NCBI GenBank assembly: GCA_964484795.1
Contig: CAZAFN010000010.1
Coordinates: 1 to 46,538, forward strand
Length of the DNA stretch: 46,538 nt
Source: CAZAFN01 sp964484795
GTDB lineage: Bacteria; Pseudomonadota; Alphaproteobacteria; Methylaequorales; Methylaequoraceae
Direction of reading: 5' to 3'
This document shows, in pieces, positions 32,391-41,530 of this stretch; the first letter of the stretch is position 1; each line of letters opens with the position of its first letter. Position numbers and translations under genes: made by a program. The notes below the pieces were generated by a model. The model saw only the letters and a list, made by a program, of their open reading frames with translations. It was not told the DNA's origin and ran no database searches.

Positions 32391-33908
32391 TTAAAGATTT
32401 ACTGTAACTGCTTTGAGTTCAGTGTAATTTTTTAGAACTTCATGTCCCATTTCTCTTCCCCATCCTGACTCTTTGTAACCACCAAATGGTAATGAGGCAT
32501 CAAAAATGTTATGACAATTAATCCATACAGTCCCTGAACGAATTTTAGCGGCTAGTTTATGAGCAACGCTTATATTACTAGTCCAGATACTTGCAGCAAG
32601 ACCATAATTAGTATTATTTGCTTCTACAGCTATTTTCTCAAGATTTTCATCTGAGAATGGCTGAGCACATACAACTGGACCAAATATCTCTTCTTTAACA
32701 AGCTTCATATCGTGGCTAGTCTTCGTAAATACTGTTGGGTGAACAAAATGACCACCATCAGAATTATCATATTTTCCACCAGCAATTATGTCTCCACCTT
32801 CAGACTTGCCCGACTCAATGTATCCGGAAACCTTTTGGAATTGTTCATCAGATACTAAAGGTCCCATTTCAGTAGATGAATCCATACCAGGACCAACTTT
32901 AATTCCACTAGCAATTTTTGCTATGCCTTCTGAAACTTTGTCAAATATTTTTTCATGTGCAAAGAGTCTTGATCCAGCGCAACAACACTGACCATGATTA
33001 AAAAATATTGCACTAGCTGCACCTGCAATTGCTGCATCTATATCAGCGTCTGGAAAAATAATTGTTGGGGATTTTCCACCTAGTTCAAGTGACACTTTTT
33101 TAAGATTTCCAGCAGAAGCTTGAGTGATGAGTTTTCCAACCTCAGTTGAGCCAGTAAATGCAACTTTATCAACTCCTGGGTGTGCAGCCAATGGAGCACC
33201 AGCTTCTTCACCTAATCCAGTAACTAAATTTATAACACCATCAGGTAGAATACCTGCGTCGTTAATGATTTCAATGAGTCTCAATGCTGATAATGGAGTT
33301 TGTTCAGCAGGTTTTAGCACAATTGTGCAACCTGAAGCTAAAGCTGGCCCAAGTTTCCATGCAGCCATAAGTAAAGGGAAGTTCCATGGAATTATTTGAC
33401 CAACCACTCCAACAGGTTCTCTAACCGTGTAACTATGGTACTGAGCGCCAGGAGTATATGGCACAGATATTGGAATGGTTTCACCTTCAATTTTGGTTGC
33501 CCATCCAGCCATATATCTAAACAAATCAGAAGATAATGGAACGTCTGCTGCACCAGCAATAACCACTGGTTTTCCGTTATCAAGGGACTCAAGTTGTGCA
33601 AGTTCTTCACTATGTTCATCAATTAGATCAGCAATTTTCCATAAAATTTTTCCTTTTTCATTTGGTGGAATGCTACCCCATTTTCCAGAATCAAAAGCGT
33701 CTCTTGCTGCTTTAACAGCCAAATCTATATCCTGACTATTGCCAGCGGCACAAGTAGCAATTTTTTTTCCAGTGGCAGGGTCTTCCACGTCAAATGTTTT
33801 CCCAGATTTAGATGAAACCCATTTACCGTTAATATAAATGCTCTTATCTTTGCTAAGAAATGAGCCCACATTATCATTAACAGTATAATTTAGAATTGAA
33901 GCGTCCAT
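32391..33908 (-). CDS. NAD(P)-dependent aldehyde dehydrogenase
   Basis: A 505-residue ALDH-superfamily enzyme that oxidises an aldehyde to the acid. IIPWNFPLLMAAWK, the cofactor loop FTGSTEVGKL, general base E275 in SLELGGKSP and the catalytic cysteine in GQCCCAG (308-310) are all present. The triple-Cys form resembles ALDH1/2- and phenylacetaldehyde-type enzymes. Codon use is less biased and the gene is longer and better conserved than neighbours. A strong ribosome site lies just upstream. Substrate unknown; the following transporter pair hints at two-carbon compounds. Confidence 0.93.
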   Translation of the reverse strand: MDASILNYTVNDNVGSFLSKDKSIYINGKWVSSKSGKTFDVEDPATGKKIATCAAGNSQDIDLAVKAARDAFDSGKWGSIPPNEKGKILWKIADLIDEHSEELAQLESLDNGKPVVIAGAADVPLSSDLFRYMAGWATKIEGETIPISVPYTPGAQYHSYTVREPVGVVGQIIPWNFPLLMAAWKLGPALASGCTIVLKPAEQTPLSALRLIEIINDAGILPDGVINLVTGLGEEAGAPLAAHPGVDKVAFTGSTEVGKLITQASAGNLKKVSLELGGKSPTIIFPDADIDAAIAGAASAIFFNHGQCCCAGSRLFAHEKIFDKVSEGIAKIASGIKVGPGMDSSTEMGPLVSDEQFQKVSGYIESGKSEGGDIIAGGKYDNSDGGHFVHPTVFTKTSHDMKLVKEEIFGPVVCAQPFSDENLEKIAVEANNTNYGLAASIWTSNISVAHKLAAKIRSGTVWINCHNIFDASLPFGGYKESGWGREMGHEVLKNYTELKAVTVNL

Positions 33909-33916
33909 TTTAATTT

Positions 33917-33922
33917 CCTCCT
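33917..33922 (-). promoter_or_regulatory. Ribosome-binding site of the aldehyde dehydrogenase
   Basis: On the coding strand this reads AGGAGG, 8 bases before the ATG at 33908. It supports that start over others. Confidence 0.8.
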
Positions 33923-33945
33923 AATTTATTTACTGTTAATTTTAA

Positions 33946-33983
33946 CAACTAAATACAGAATTACCAACTAAATACAGAATTAC
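33946..33983. repeat. Perfect 19-bp tandem duplication upstream of the aldehyde dehydrogenase
   Basis: Two identical back-to-back copies of CAACTAAATACAGAATTAC occupy 33946-33964 and 33965-33983 in the 87-base gap between hisI and the dehydrogenase. A CCAACTAA at 33964-33971 can also pair with TTAGTTGG at 34003-34010 inside the hisI end. This may be a doubled operator or a recent slippage event. Confidence 0.85.
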
Positions 33984-33995
33984 AAAATAATTTAG

Positions 33996-34469
33996 TTATA
34001 ACTTAGTTGGATTTGGTGTTTTACTGTAAATTTTTTTTGGATCAAAAACTTTTTTTTTTTCTACGAACTCAAGTTTATTTGAATAATTTCCATCTTTATC
34101 TGATAATTTCCTGTAAAAACATGATTTGTATCCAACATGACAACTAGCTTGCAAACCACCTAGTTCAACCTGAAAAATAACACAGTCCTGATCATCGTCA
34201 ATTTTTATTTCCAATATTCTTTGTGATAAACCACTGGTTTCTCCCTTTTTCCAAATGCATTTTCTACTTCTTGACCAATAGTGTGCCTCCTTCGTTTGTA
34301 TGGACAATTTAAATGCTTCTTCATTCATATAGCCATGCATTAGTATTTGCTTGTCTGAAGAATCAACGGTTATAACAGGAATTAATCCATTTTTATCAAA
34401 CTTAGGTTGAAGGTTTGAACCTTCTTCAACTTCTAAGACTGATTTTCTTTTTCCAAAATTTATATTCAT
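33996..34469 (-). CDS. hisI: Phosphoribosyl-AMP cyclohydrolase HisI
   Basis: A 157-residue enzyme of the third step of histidine synthesis, opening the purine ring of PR-AMP. Diagnostic motifs are LMHGYMNEEAF, AHYWSRSRKCIWKKGETSG and DQDCVIFQV, the last with the zinc/magnesium residues, then ASCHVGYKSCFYR. HisE is not fused, as usual in alphaproteobacteria. The C-terminus is longer and Lys-rich. The ATG at 34469 overlaps the folE stop (ATGA); a TTG one codon upstream is the alternative. The folE-hisI pair recurs in alphaproteobacteria, and GTP-cyclohydrolase and PR-AMP-cyclohydrolase chemistry are alike. Confidence 0.95.
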   Translation of the reverse strand: MNINFGKRKSVLEVEEGSNLQPKFDKNGLIPVITVDSSDKQILMHGYMNEEAFKLSIQTKEAHYWSRSRKCIWKKGETSGLSQRILEIKIDDDQDCVIFQVELGGLQASCHVGYKSCFYRKLSDKDGNYSNKLEFVEKKKVFDPKKIYSKTPNPTKL

Positions 34470-35080
34470 CAACTCTTGATGTAGTCAAGAAATTGTCTTT
34501 TAAGGTCTTTATTTGTTTTAAAATCTCCCAAAAAACAGTTTGTTATCGTAGAAACGTTAGGCTTGAGAACACCCCTAGTAGTCATACATTGATGAAAAGC
34601 TTCTATGTAAACTGCGACTCCCTTGGTTTCTAAGGTTTCGTGAATACATTTGCAAACTTGTTGTGTCATTGTTTCTTGAGTTTGAAGTCTTTTTGCAAAA
34701 ATATCAACTGTTCTTGCCAATTTTGAAATGCCTACAACCTTTCTAGTTGGTATGTAAGCAAGATGAACTTTTCCAGTTATTGGAACCATATGATGCTCAC
34801 AGTGTGAATTAAAAGAAATATCTTTTAACATTACTATATCTTCGTATCCTTCTACATCATCAAAAGTTCTGGAAAGAAAATCTTCTGGAGATTGTTTGTA
34901 CCCTGAAAAAAACTCTTCATAAGCACTTATAACTCTTTTAGGTGTATCTTTTAGTCCCTCTCTCTCAGGATCATCACCTGCCCATCTAATTAGTGTTTCA
35001 ACGGCCTTTTCAGCCTCTTTTCTAGTTATTTTATTTTGAAGTGCAATTTTAAGATTTCTTTTTGGTGATATCGAGTCCAT
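34469..35080 (-). CDS. folE: GTP cyclohydrolase I
   Basis: A 203-residue enzyme that converts GTP to dihydroneopterin triphosphate, the start of folate and other pterin cofactors. Zinc ligands are C94 and H97 in NSHCEHHMVP and C165 in FHQCMTTRG. YIPTRKVVGISKLAR and RLQTQETMTQQ are the allosteric/active-site motifs. It overlaps hisI by ATGA. It is divergent from the FhcA-like gene across a 129-base gap holding an inverted repeat. That raises the possibility that pterin supply and methanopterin-type C1 chemistry are co-regulated (inference). Confidence 0.96.
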   Translation of the reverse strand: MDSISPKRNLKIALQNKITRKEAEKAVETLIRWAGDDPEREGLKDTPKRVISAYEEFFSGYKQSPEDFLSRTFDDVEGYEDIVMLKDISFNSHCEHHMVPITGKVHLAYIPTRKVVGISKLARTVDIFAKRLQTQETMTQQVCKCIHETLETKGVAVYIEAFHQCMTTRGVLKPNVSTITNCFLGDFKTNKDLKRQFLDYIKS

Positions 35081-35118
35081 TTTAATTTCCTAATAGTAAA
35101 TTATAATATCCTTCTAGC

Positions 35119-35196
35119 AATTTTGGTATTAATTTATCAAATTTAAAGTGATATATTAAAATACTTAAGATTTATATATTTAATACTACCAAAATT
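35119..35196. repeat. Inverted repeat in the folE / fhcA divergent promoter
   Basis: AATTTTGGTA (35119-35128) and its exact complement TACCAAAATT (35187-35196) are separated by 58 bases. The match continues imperfectly inward with a 3-base offset. The right arm ends 13 bases before the fhcA ATG. It might be a paired operator serving both genes; in AT-rich DNA chance is not excluded, though the GG/CC core is unusual here. Confidence 0.45.
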
Positions 35197-35209
35197 CTTG
35201 AAGTGCAAA

Positions 35210-36865
35210 ATGAAATTTAAGATAGTAAATGGAATAATATGCGATCCTTCTCAAAAGATCAATTATAAAAGGCAAGATATATATGTAAAAGATGGCATAA
35301 TAGTAAAGCCAAGTTCTTCTGAGATGATTGAGTATAAAACCACTTATAACGTTGAAGGAATGGTTGTGATGGCTGGTGGCATTGACATTCATTCCCATAT
35401 AGCTGGTGGAAATGTAAATAACGCTAGACTCTTGTCTCCTGAAATACATTCAAGTTTTGTTGAAAAAAATCTTGGTAGAAAAAAAGATCTGCCTGGATTT
35501 AATTCTAGGTGGACATCTGAAGGTACCGGCTATAGATATGCTGAGATGGGGTTTACAACCGTAATAGAACCAGCCGTACTACCTGTTAATGCTTTTCTTA
35601 CACAGCTAGAATTAGAAAAAATCCCTATGATTGATAAAGCTGCTCTTGGAATTATTGGTAATGATAATTTTTTATTAGAGAGCTTAAGTAAAAAAAAAGG
35701 ACAGTCTTACATAGATGACTATGTGGCCTGGACTTTGAATTCGTCTAAATGTCTAGGTTTAAAGGTTATTAATGCTGGAGGTTCTGAGTTTTTTAAAAAT
35801 GGTGGTGAAGCTGAAACTTTTTCTCTTGATGATGTTGTTCCTGCTTATGGAGTGACTTCAAGGCAGATTTTAAAGGCATTAAATATTGCTAATGAAAATT
35901 TAAATATTCCTCACCCAGTTCATGTTCATTGTAATAATCTAGGAATGGCAGGTAATATTGAGTCTATAATTGATACAATTAACGGAGCTGAAGGACGAAG
36001 GATGCATTTAGCACATATTCAGTTCTATGGCTATGATAATAAAGGTAAAAAAGGTTTTTCATCAGGTGCTTCCAAATTAGCTGATTCTGTAAACAAAAAT
36101 AAAAATATTACTGTTGATATAGGTCAAGTAATGTTCAAACCTACAGTTACAATTTCTTCAGACATTTGGAAACAAGATAAAGCAAAATCTAATGCAAGCC
36201 CAAATAAATGGATTATTTCAGAAGTTGAGGATGGAGGAGGAGGCATAATTCCTTATGAGTATAAAGAAAAAAACTTTGTTAATGCGTTGCAGTGGGCAAT
36301 TGGACTAGAATTGTTTTTGCTTATTAAGGATCCGTGGAGAGTTTTTTTAACCACAGACCATCCTAATGGAGCACCTTTTACATCCTATCCAAAGTTAATT
36401 AGATTATTGATGGATCTTGATTACAGGAACTCCGAGATAGAAAAGATAAATTTCAGTGCTAAAGAAATTAGTGATTTAAAATTTTTAAAAAGAACATACA
36501 GTTTATATGAAATTGCAATAATGACTAGAGCTTCACCAGCAAAAATTTTAGGTTTGACAGACAGAGGTTCTCTTGGAGAGGGCTGCATTGCTGATATATC
36601 AATCTATGACCCAAAAAAGAAAATTGATGAAATGTTTGCGAATGCAAAGTATGTTTTTAAAAATGGTGATGAAATTGTTAGAAATGGCAAAGCACTTAAA
36701 TATAAAAAAACGACAACTCAGGCGCTTAGTTTAAAGTATGACAAAAAAATACATAAAAACATACAAAGATGGTTTGATAATTTTTATTCACTTCAACTTG
36801 ATTCATTTGAGATAGATACAAATTATTTTGAAGAAAACAATTTTAAATACGTCAATTCATTTTAA
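35210..36865 (+). CDS. fhcA: Formylmethanofuran dehydrogenase subunit A / formyltransferase-hydrolase subunit FhcA homologue
   Basis: A 551-residue amidohydrolase-superfamily protein. The metal motif is H61-S-H63 in GIDIHSHIAGG, followed by a lysine in GLKVINAGG that would be carboxylated. Then come HVHCNNLGMAGN, HLAHIQFYGY and the catalytic Asp in TTDHPNGAPFTSYP. RASPAKILGLTDRGSLGEGC closes the fold. These match FwdA/FhcA, which moves or hydrolyses formyl groups on a methanofuran-like carrier in methanopterin C1 pathways. ATG 35210 is preferred over TTG 35198. No fhcB, C or D is adjacent, although they usually flank it. It is convergent with the RND pump gene (4-base overlap). Confidence 0.85.
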   Translation: MKFKIVNGIICDPSQKINYKRQDIYVKDGIIVKPSSSEMIEYKTTYNVEGMVVMAGGIDIHSHIAGGNVNNARLLSPEIHSSFVEKNLGRKKDLPGFNSRWTSEGTGYRYAEMGFTTVIEPAVLPVNAFLTQLELEKIPMIDKAALGIIGNDNFLLESLSKKKGQSYIDDYVAWTLNSSKCLGLKVINAGGSEFFKNGGEAETFSLDDVVPAYGVTSRQILKALNIANENLNIPHPVHVHCNNLGMAGNIESIIDTINGAEGRRMHLAHIQFYGYDNKGKKGFSSGASKLADSVNKNKNITVDIGQVMFKPTVTISSDIWKQDKAKSNASPNKWIISEVEDGGGGIIPYEYKEKNFVNALQWAIGLELFLLIKDPWRVFLTTDHPNGAPFTSYPKLIRLLMDLDYRNSEIEKINFSAKEISDLKFLKRTYSLYEIAIMTRASPAKILGLTDRGSLGEGCIADISIYDPKKKIDEMFANAKYVFKNGDEIVRNGKALKYKKTTTQALSLKYDKKIHKNIQRWFDNFYSLQLDSFEIDTNYFEENNFKYVNSF

Positions 36866-39800
36866 TTTTTGTCAAATATTTTGTAGAAAAATGGCGTTAA
36901 AAATAAAGTCAAAAAAACCGAAAATATAATCCCAGAAATCAAAACTATTCCTATGGTTAATCTCGATTCATTGCCTGCGCCTGAACCAACAACCAAAGGT
37001 ATAATTCCAACTACTGTTGAAAACCCAGTCATTAATATAGGTCTAAATCTTTTTCTACATGCTAATATTAAAGCATTATAGGAGCTTTCACCATTAACTT
37101 TAAGTTGTTTTGCAAACTCTACTATTAGTATTCCATTCTTAGCGGCAATTCCCATTAGAATTATAATTCCAATTTGAGTAAAGATATTAAGAGTGTTATT
37201 AAAAATAAAAATTGCAATTAGAGGTGATATCAATGTTAATGGAACAGACAACATAATTATAAATGGAAACTTAAAACTTTCGAACTGAGCACAAAGTATT
37301 AAATATGCAAAAATCAAAGAAATTAAAAATAAAAAGTAAAACTGTTTAGTTGATTTTTGGTACTCTTTGCTTTGTCCTTTGAAGTCAATTTTAAAATTTC
37401 CTTCAAGTTTTTCATTGGAAATTTTTTCTAAATAGTCAATGGCTTGACCTAAAGAATATCCTTTTTTTAAACCGGCACTTAAGGTGATAGATCTCATTTT
37501 ATTATATCTGTTTAATTCCTTAGCTTCCGTAACTTCATTAAAATCTAGAAGACTATCTAATCTAACAAAATTACCGTCAACAGTTTTGATCTCGAATGCA
37601 CCTATGTCTTGTATTTCACTTCTTTTTTCTTTTTTAGCTTGAATAATAACGTAGTATTCCTCACCGTTTTGAATAAAAGTATTGATTTTTCTTCCAGCTA
37701 GAAGAATTTCAAGGGTTCTACCTATTTCAAAATTAGATACTTTAAGATCAGAGGCTTTGTCCTTATCTACATTTATTTTTATTTGAGGCCTGTTTTTTTT
37801 ATAATCAATTCTAGAAAACAAAAAATTGTCGTTTTTTTCAATTTCATCGAGTATCAAGCTCATATTTTTAAATATGTTTGAGTAGCTGTCTCCAGAAATC
37901 ACATACTGAAGTTCTTGACCGGATCTTCTTTGACCAAAAGCTCGTGGAGGAAAAATAATTATTTTAGAATCAGTAATATTAGATGAAATTCTTTTAAATT
38001 CTTCGATTATTTCCCAAATACTTCTTCTCTTATCCCAGTGGTTTAAAACTATTATTCCTAGTCCATCACTAAAATCTTCAGTACCAGAAAAACTTCTAGG
38101 TACCCTCAGCAATATTCTTTTAGCTTCATTGTTTTGGTTAAATTCTAATAATTTTTTCTCTAATTTTAACATTTGATTTACAGTGTGTTCAAATGTACTT
38201 CCTTGAGGTGATTCCATAACCATTATAAAAACTCCTCTATCTTCTCTTGGAGCTAATTCCTTGGAAATATTATTGTACAAAATTATTATTGAACTAATTA
38301 TTCCGATAATTGTGATTAAATATACTGTGTTTTTTTTTAGTAAAAATTCCAGAATTTTTATGTAAGTATCTTCATATTTTTTTTGTTTGATTTTTCTTCC
38401 CTCACCACAATGTAGTATTTTTGAACAGAGCATTGGTGTTAGGGTTAAGGAAATAATTGTTGAGAAAAAAATTGCACCAATTATTGTAATTGCTAACTCT
38501 TCAAAAAGTTTTGCAGTATCACCCTCTAAGAAAATTATTGGAGTAAAAATACTAATTAATACAATTGATGTTGAGATTATTGCAAAAAAAACTTCTTTTG
38601 AACCAGATAAAGCTGCTTCAGATTTTGTTAAACCTGACTCCATTTTTTTATGAATGTTTTCAAGCATAACAATTGAATCATCTATTACTAATCCTGTGCA
38701 CAAAACAAGTGCAAGTAGTGTTATTAGATTTAGAGAATATCCAAGAAAATTTAAAAAAATAAATGTTGATAAAATAGATATTGGCAAAGTCAACAAAGGA
38801 ATCAAAGTGCTTACAAAATTTCTTAAAAAAATTAGAATTATTAGAGTAACTAGCAATATTGCAAAACAAAGAGTAAAGATTACTTCTTTTAAAGCTTCTG
38901 TCACAAATAGTGAAGTGTCATAACTTTGATATATTTTGATATTACTAGGTAAATCTTTTTTAATTTTTTTAAATTCCTCCTTAACTCCATTTGTTACTTC
39001 AATAAGATTGGCAGAGGTTTGTTTAAGAATACCCAATCCTATCATTTCTTCAGCATTACCTCTAAATAATTGTCTTGTTTCTTCTGGACCAATTTCTATT
39101 TTTGCAACATCTCCCAACTTCACAAAAGAAAAATTTTCACCTTTTTTTAATATTAAATTTTTAAAATCATCTACTGTTGTGAACCCACTTTCTAATTTAA
39201 TGGTAAAATCTCTATATTTTGACTCCAATCTTCCAGTTGGCATTTCAACATTTTCATTTAAAATTTTTTTTTCTATATCTGTAATAGATAATTGATAATG
39301 TGAAAGTAAAGTAGGATCTACCCAGATTCTAAGTGATTTTTTTTTCCCACCAGATACCCTGACTTTGGCAACTCCAGGTATTACTGATAATCTATCCACT
39401 AAATATCTTTCTGCATAATCAGTTAACTCAAGTTGATTAACGTCATCTGAAGTTAGATTAAGCCACATTATAGCACTGGAGTCTGAATCCATTTTGGAAA
39501 TTTCTGGAGGATCTGAGTCTTTTGGAAGGTTTTTTAGAATTCTTGAAACGGCATCTCTAACATCATTTGCTGCCTCATTAATGTTTTTGTTGGCCAAAAA
39601 CTCAATGGTAACTTTTGATCTTCCATCACTACTAACAGATGAAATAGATTGAATTCCATCGATTCCACTAATTTGTCCTTCTACAATTTCAGTGATTTTC
39701 GTTTCAACAATGGCTGATGTGGCTCCCGGATAAAGTGTATCAATCGTTATTACAGATCTTTCAATATCTGGGAATTGCCTTAATGGGAGTTTTTCTAATG

Positions 39801-39882
39801 ACAACAAACCTAAAATAATCAAAAATACTGCTAACACAGCGCAGAAAACTGGCTTTCTTATAAAAAATTCTGAAAAATTCAT
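36862..39882 (-). CDS. RND-family multidrug efflux permease
   Basis: A 1006-residue AcrB-like inner-membrane pump, slightly shorter than AcrB (1049). It has the N-terminal helix, two large periplasmic loops and 12 helices. The proton relay is visible: the Asp pair in LVIDDSIVMLEN (about residue 405) and the Lys of GIAAKNGILIVEFA near 930. RDAVSRIL and SVSSDGRSKVTIEF are porter-domain motifs. It is the HAE1 type that exports amphiphiles with an adaptor and a TolC-like channel. The start overlaps the adaptor stop (ATGA). No outer-membrane factor is in the window. Confidence 0.93.
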   Translation of the reverse strand: MNFSEFFIRKPVFCAVLAVFLIILGLLSLEKLPLRQFPDIERSVITIDTLYPGATSAIVETKITEIVEGQISGIDGIQSISSVSSDGRSKVTIEFLANKNINEAANDVRDAVSRILKNLPKDSDPPEISKMDSDSSAIMWLNLTSDDVNQLELTDYAERYLVDRLSVIPGVAKVRVSGGKKKSLRIWVDPTLLSHYQLSITDIEKKILNENVEMPTGRLESKYRDFTIKLESGFTTVDDFKNLILKKGENFSFVKLGDVAKIEIGPEETRQLFRGNAEEMIGLGILKQTSANLIEVTNGVKEEFKKIKKDLPSNIKIYQSYDTSLFVTEALKEVIFTLCFAILLVTLIILIFLRNFVSTLIPLLTLPISILSTFIFLNFLGYSLNLITLLALVLCTGLVIDDSIVMLENIHKKMESGLTKSEAALSGSKEVFFAIISTSIVLISIFTPIIFLEGDTAKLFEELAITIIGAIFFSTIISLTLTPMLCSKILHCGEGRKIKQKKYEDTYIKILEFLLKKNTVYLITIIGIISSIIILYNNISKELAPREDRGVFIMVMESPQGSTFEHTVNQMLKLEKKLLEFNQNNEAKRILLRVPRSFSGTEDFSDGLGIIVLNHWDKRRSIWEIIEEFKRISSNITDSKIIIFPPRAFGQRRSGQELQYVISGDSYSNIFKNMSLILDEIEKNDNFLFSRIDYKKNRPQIKINVDKDKASDLKVSNFEIGRTLEILLAGRKINTFIQNGEEYYVIIQAKKEKRSEIQDIGAFEIKTVDGNFVRLDSLLDFNEVTEAKELNRYNKMRSITLSAGLKKGYSLGQAIDYLEKISNEKLEGNFKIDFKGQSKEYQKSTKQFYFLFLISLIFAYLILCAQFESFKFPFIIMLSVPLTLISPLIAIFIFNNTLNIFTQIGIIILMGIAAKNGILIVEFAKQLKVNGESSYNALILACRKRFRPILMTGFSTVVGIIPLVVGSGAGNESRLTIGIVLISGIIFSVFLTLFLTPFFYKIFDKN

Positions 39883-40883
39883 TTAATTTTAACTATAGAA
39901 TCTATTTTAATTTTATTAATACCCTCATAGACGATTAGATCATCAAAATTTATTCCACTCAATATTTCAATCATTCCATTGTTTCTGGATCCAATTTTAA
40001 TTCTTTTTTTTTCAATTCTGTTGTTTGCAACTACATAAACATAGGAAATGTCATCCACATTGAAAACGGCACTTTCTCTAACTAACATCGCCTCTCGCTG
40101 ATCTAATGCTATTTCTAAATTGACCATCATTCCAGGCATAATTTTATTTTGATAATTATTAATTTTTCCCAGGATTTTGAAAGTTCTAGTCTTTTCATTT
40201 ATTAATGGATCAATCACAGATATTCTTCCTTTTAGATTTATTTTTTTCAGTAGTTTGATTTGAATCTCAAATTCCATATTATTTTTTATCTTTTCTATAT
40301 AACCTTCTGGAACAAAAGCTTGAATCTTTAATTTTTTTATATCATATAGATTTGTTATTACATCACCTGGTTTCATCAAGGATCCTTCACTAAAATTTCT
40401 AACACTTGTTAAACCTTCAAACGGTGCTTTTATTTTAAGATCATCAATTTTAGCCTTGATTTGAGTAACTTGAGCATTTAATTTTTTTTTAATCATTAAT
40501 TTATTATCTAATATTGATTGAGAGATGTTTCCTTTTGATGAGAGTTTTAGTGCTCTTTCATAATTTAAGTTTGCCTCTTCAAGTTCTGCATTTATTTGTT
40601 CTAGTATTGCCTGTTCTTCACTATCCATTAATTCAACTAGGAGTTGATTTTTCCTAACAAACTTTCCTTCTTCGAAATGAATTCTTTTAATTTTTTCTGT
40701 AACTACAGTTGAGATTTTCACATTCTCATTTGCAAGCACTGTCGCAGGTAATTTAAGTGTATCTGAAATCTTAATTTTTTCAGGCACTTTAGCACTTACA
40801 GAAATAAATGGTTCTGAATAAATTGGATGAAAGTTAAATATGAAAAAAAAAATAAAGCAAAAAAAAAAATTATTAGAATTCAT
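39879..40883 (-). CDS. RND efflux periplasmic adaptor (membrane fusion protein)
   Basis: A 334-residue adaptor with an N-terminal signal sequence (about 1-24). It has a beta-barrel/lipoyl part (EKIKRIHFEEGKFVRKNQLLVEL), a coiled-coil hairpin at about 88-140, then KAPFEGLTSVRNFSEGSLMKPGD and a second barrel. It links the permease below it to an outer-membrane channel. It overlaps rpe and the permease by ATGA at each end, so it is fused into the sugar-phosphate operon. Confidence 0.92.
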   Translation of the reverse strand: MNSNNFFFCFIFFFIFNFHPIYSEPFISVSAKVPEKIKISDTLKLPATVLANENVKISTVVTEKIKRIHFEEGKFVRKNQLLVELMDSEEQAILEQINAELEEANLNYERALKLSSKGNISQSILDNKLMIKKKLNAQVTQIKAKIDDLKIKAPFEGLTSVRNFSEGSLMKPGDVITNLYDIKKLKIQAFVPEGYIEKIKNNMEFEIQIKLLKKINLKGRISVIDPLINEKTRTFKILGKINNYQNKIMPGMMVNLEIALDQREAMLVRESAVFNVDDISYVYVVANNRIEKKRIKIGSRNNGMIEILSGINFDDLIVYEGINKIKIDSIVKIK

Positions 40884-41530
40884 ATATTTCTTAGGTCTTT
40901 CATTGTTTTTTTATAGTTATTACTTTTAAATATTGTGGAACCAGAAACTAAAACATTGGCTCCAGCATTGATTACATTTTTTGCAGTTTTTAAGTTGATT
41001 CCTCCATCAACTTCGATGTCAATATTTCTAGTGCCAATTATTTTTTTTGCATGCTTAATTTTTTCAATTTGCCCAGTTAAAAACTTTTGTCCTCCAAATC
41101 CAGGTTCAACAGTCATAATTAAAATTAAATCAATAAAATCCACATAATTTTCTATTACACTTGAAGGAGTTGATGGTTTTATTGATATTCCAACTTTTTT
41201 CTTATTTTTTTTAATTAATTCTATACATTCAAATACATCTTCTGAAATTTCATGATGAATGGTGATAATATCTGATCCAGCTTTTGCAAATGCTGGTATA
41301 TATTTTTTTACTGGATCTATCATAAGGTGGACATCAAAAATTTTTTTTGTATATTTTCTAATCGATTCAACAACACTTGGCCCTATTGTAATGTTTGGTA
41401 CAAAATGGCCGTCCATAACATCTATGTGAATGTAATCACATCCACTAAGATCCAGTTTTTTGATTTCCTCACCTAAGGTTGAAAAATTTGCAGATAAAAT
41501 AGATGGAGCAATTTTTACTGAATTATTCAT
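40880..41530 (-). CDS. rpe: Ribulose-phosphate 3-epimerase
   Basis: A 216-residue TIM barrel that interconverts ribulose-5-P and xylulose-5-P. IAPSILSANFSTL, DVMDGHFVPNITIG (metal His and Asp), DVHLMID, TVEPGFGGQKF and EVDGGI are all present. It lies between fba and the adaptor gene, overlapping both by 4 bases. It feeds transketolase encoded in the same operon. Confidence 0.96.
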   Translation of the reverse strand: MNNSVKIAPSILSANFSTLGEEIKKLDLSGCDYIHIDVMDGHFVPNITIGPSVVESIRKYTKKIFDVHLMIDPVKKYIPAFAKAGSDIITIHHEISEDVFECIELIKKNKKKVGISIKPSTPSSVIENYVDFIDLILIMTVEPGFGGQKFLTGQIEKIKHAKKIIGTRNIDIEVDGGINLKTAKNVINAGANVLVSGSTIFKSNNYKKTMKDLRNI

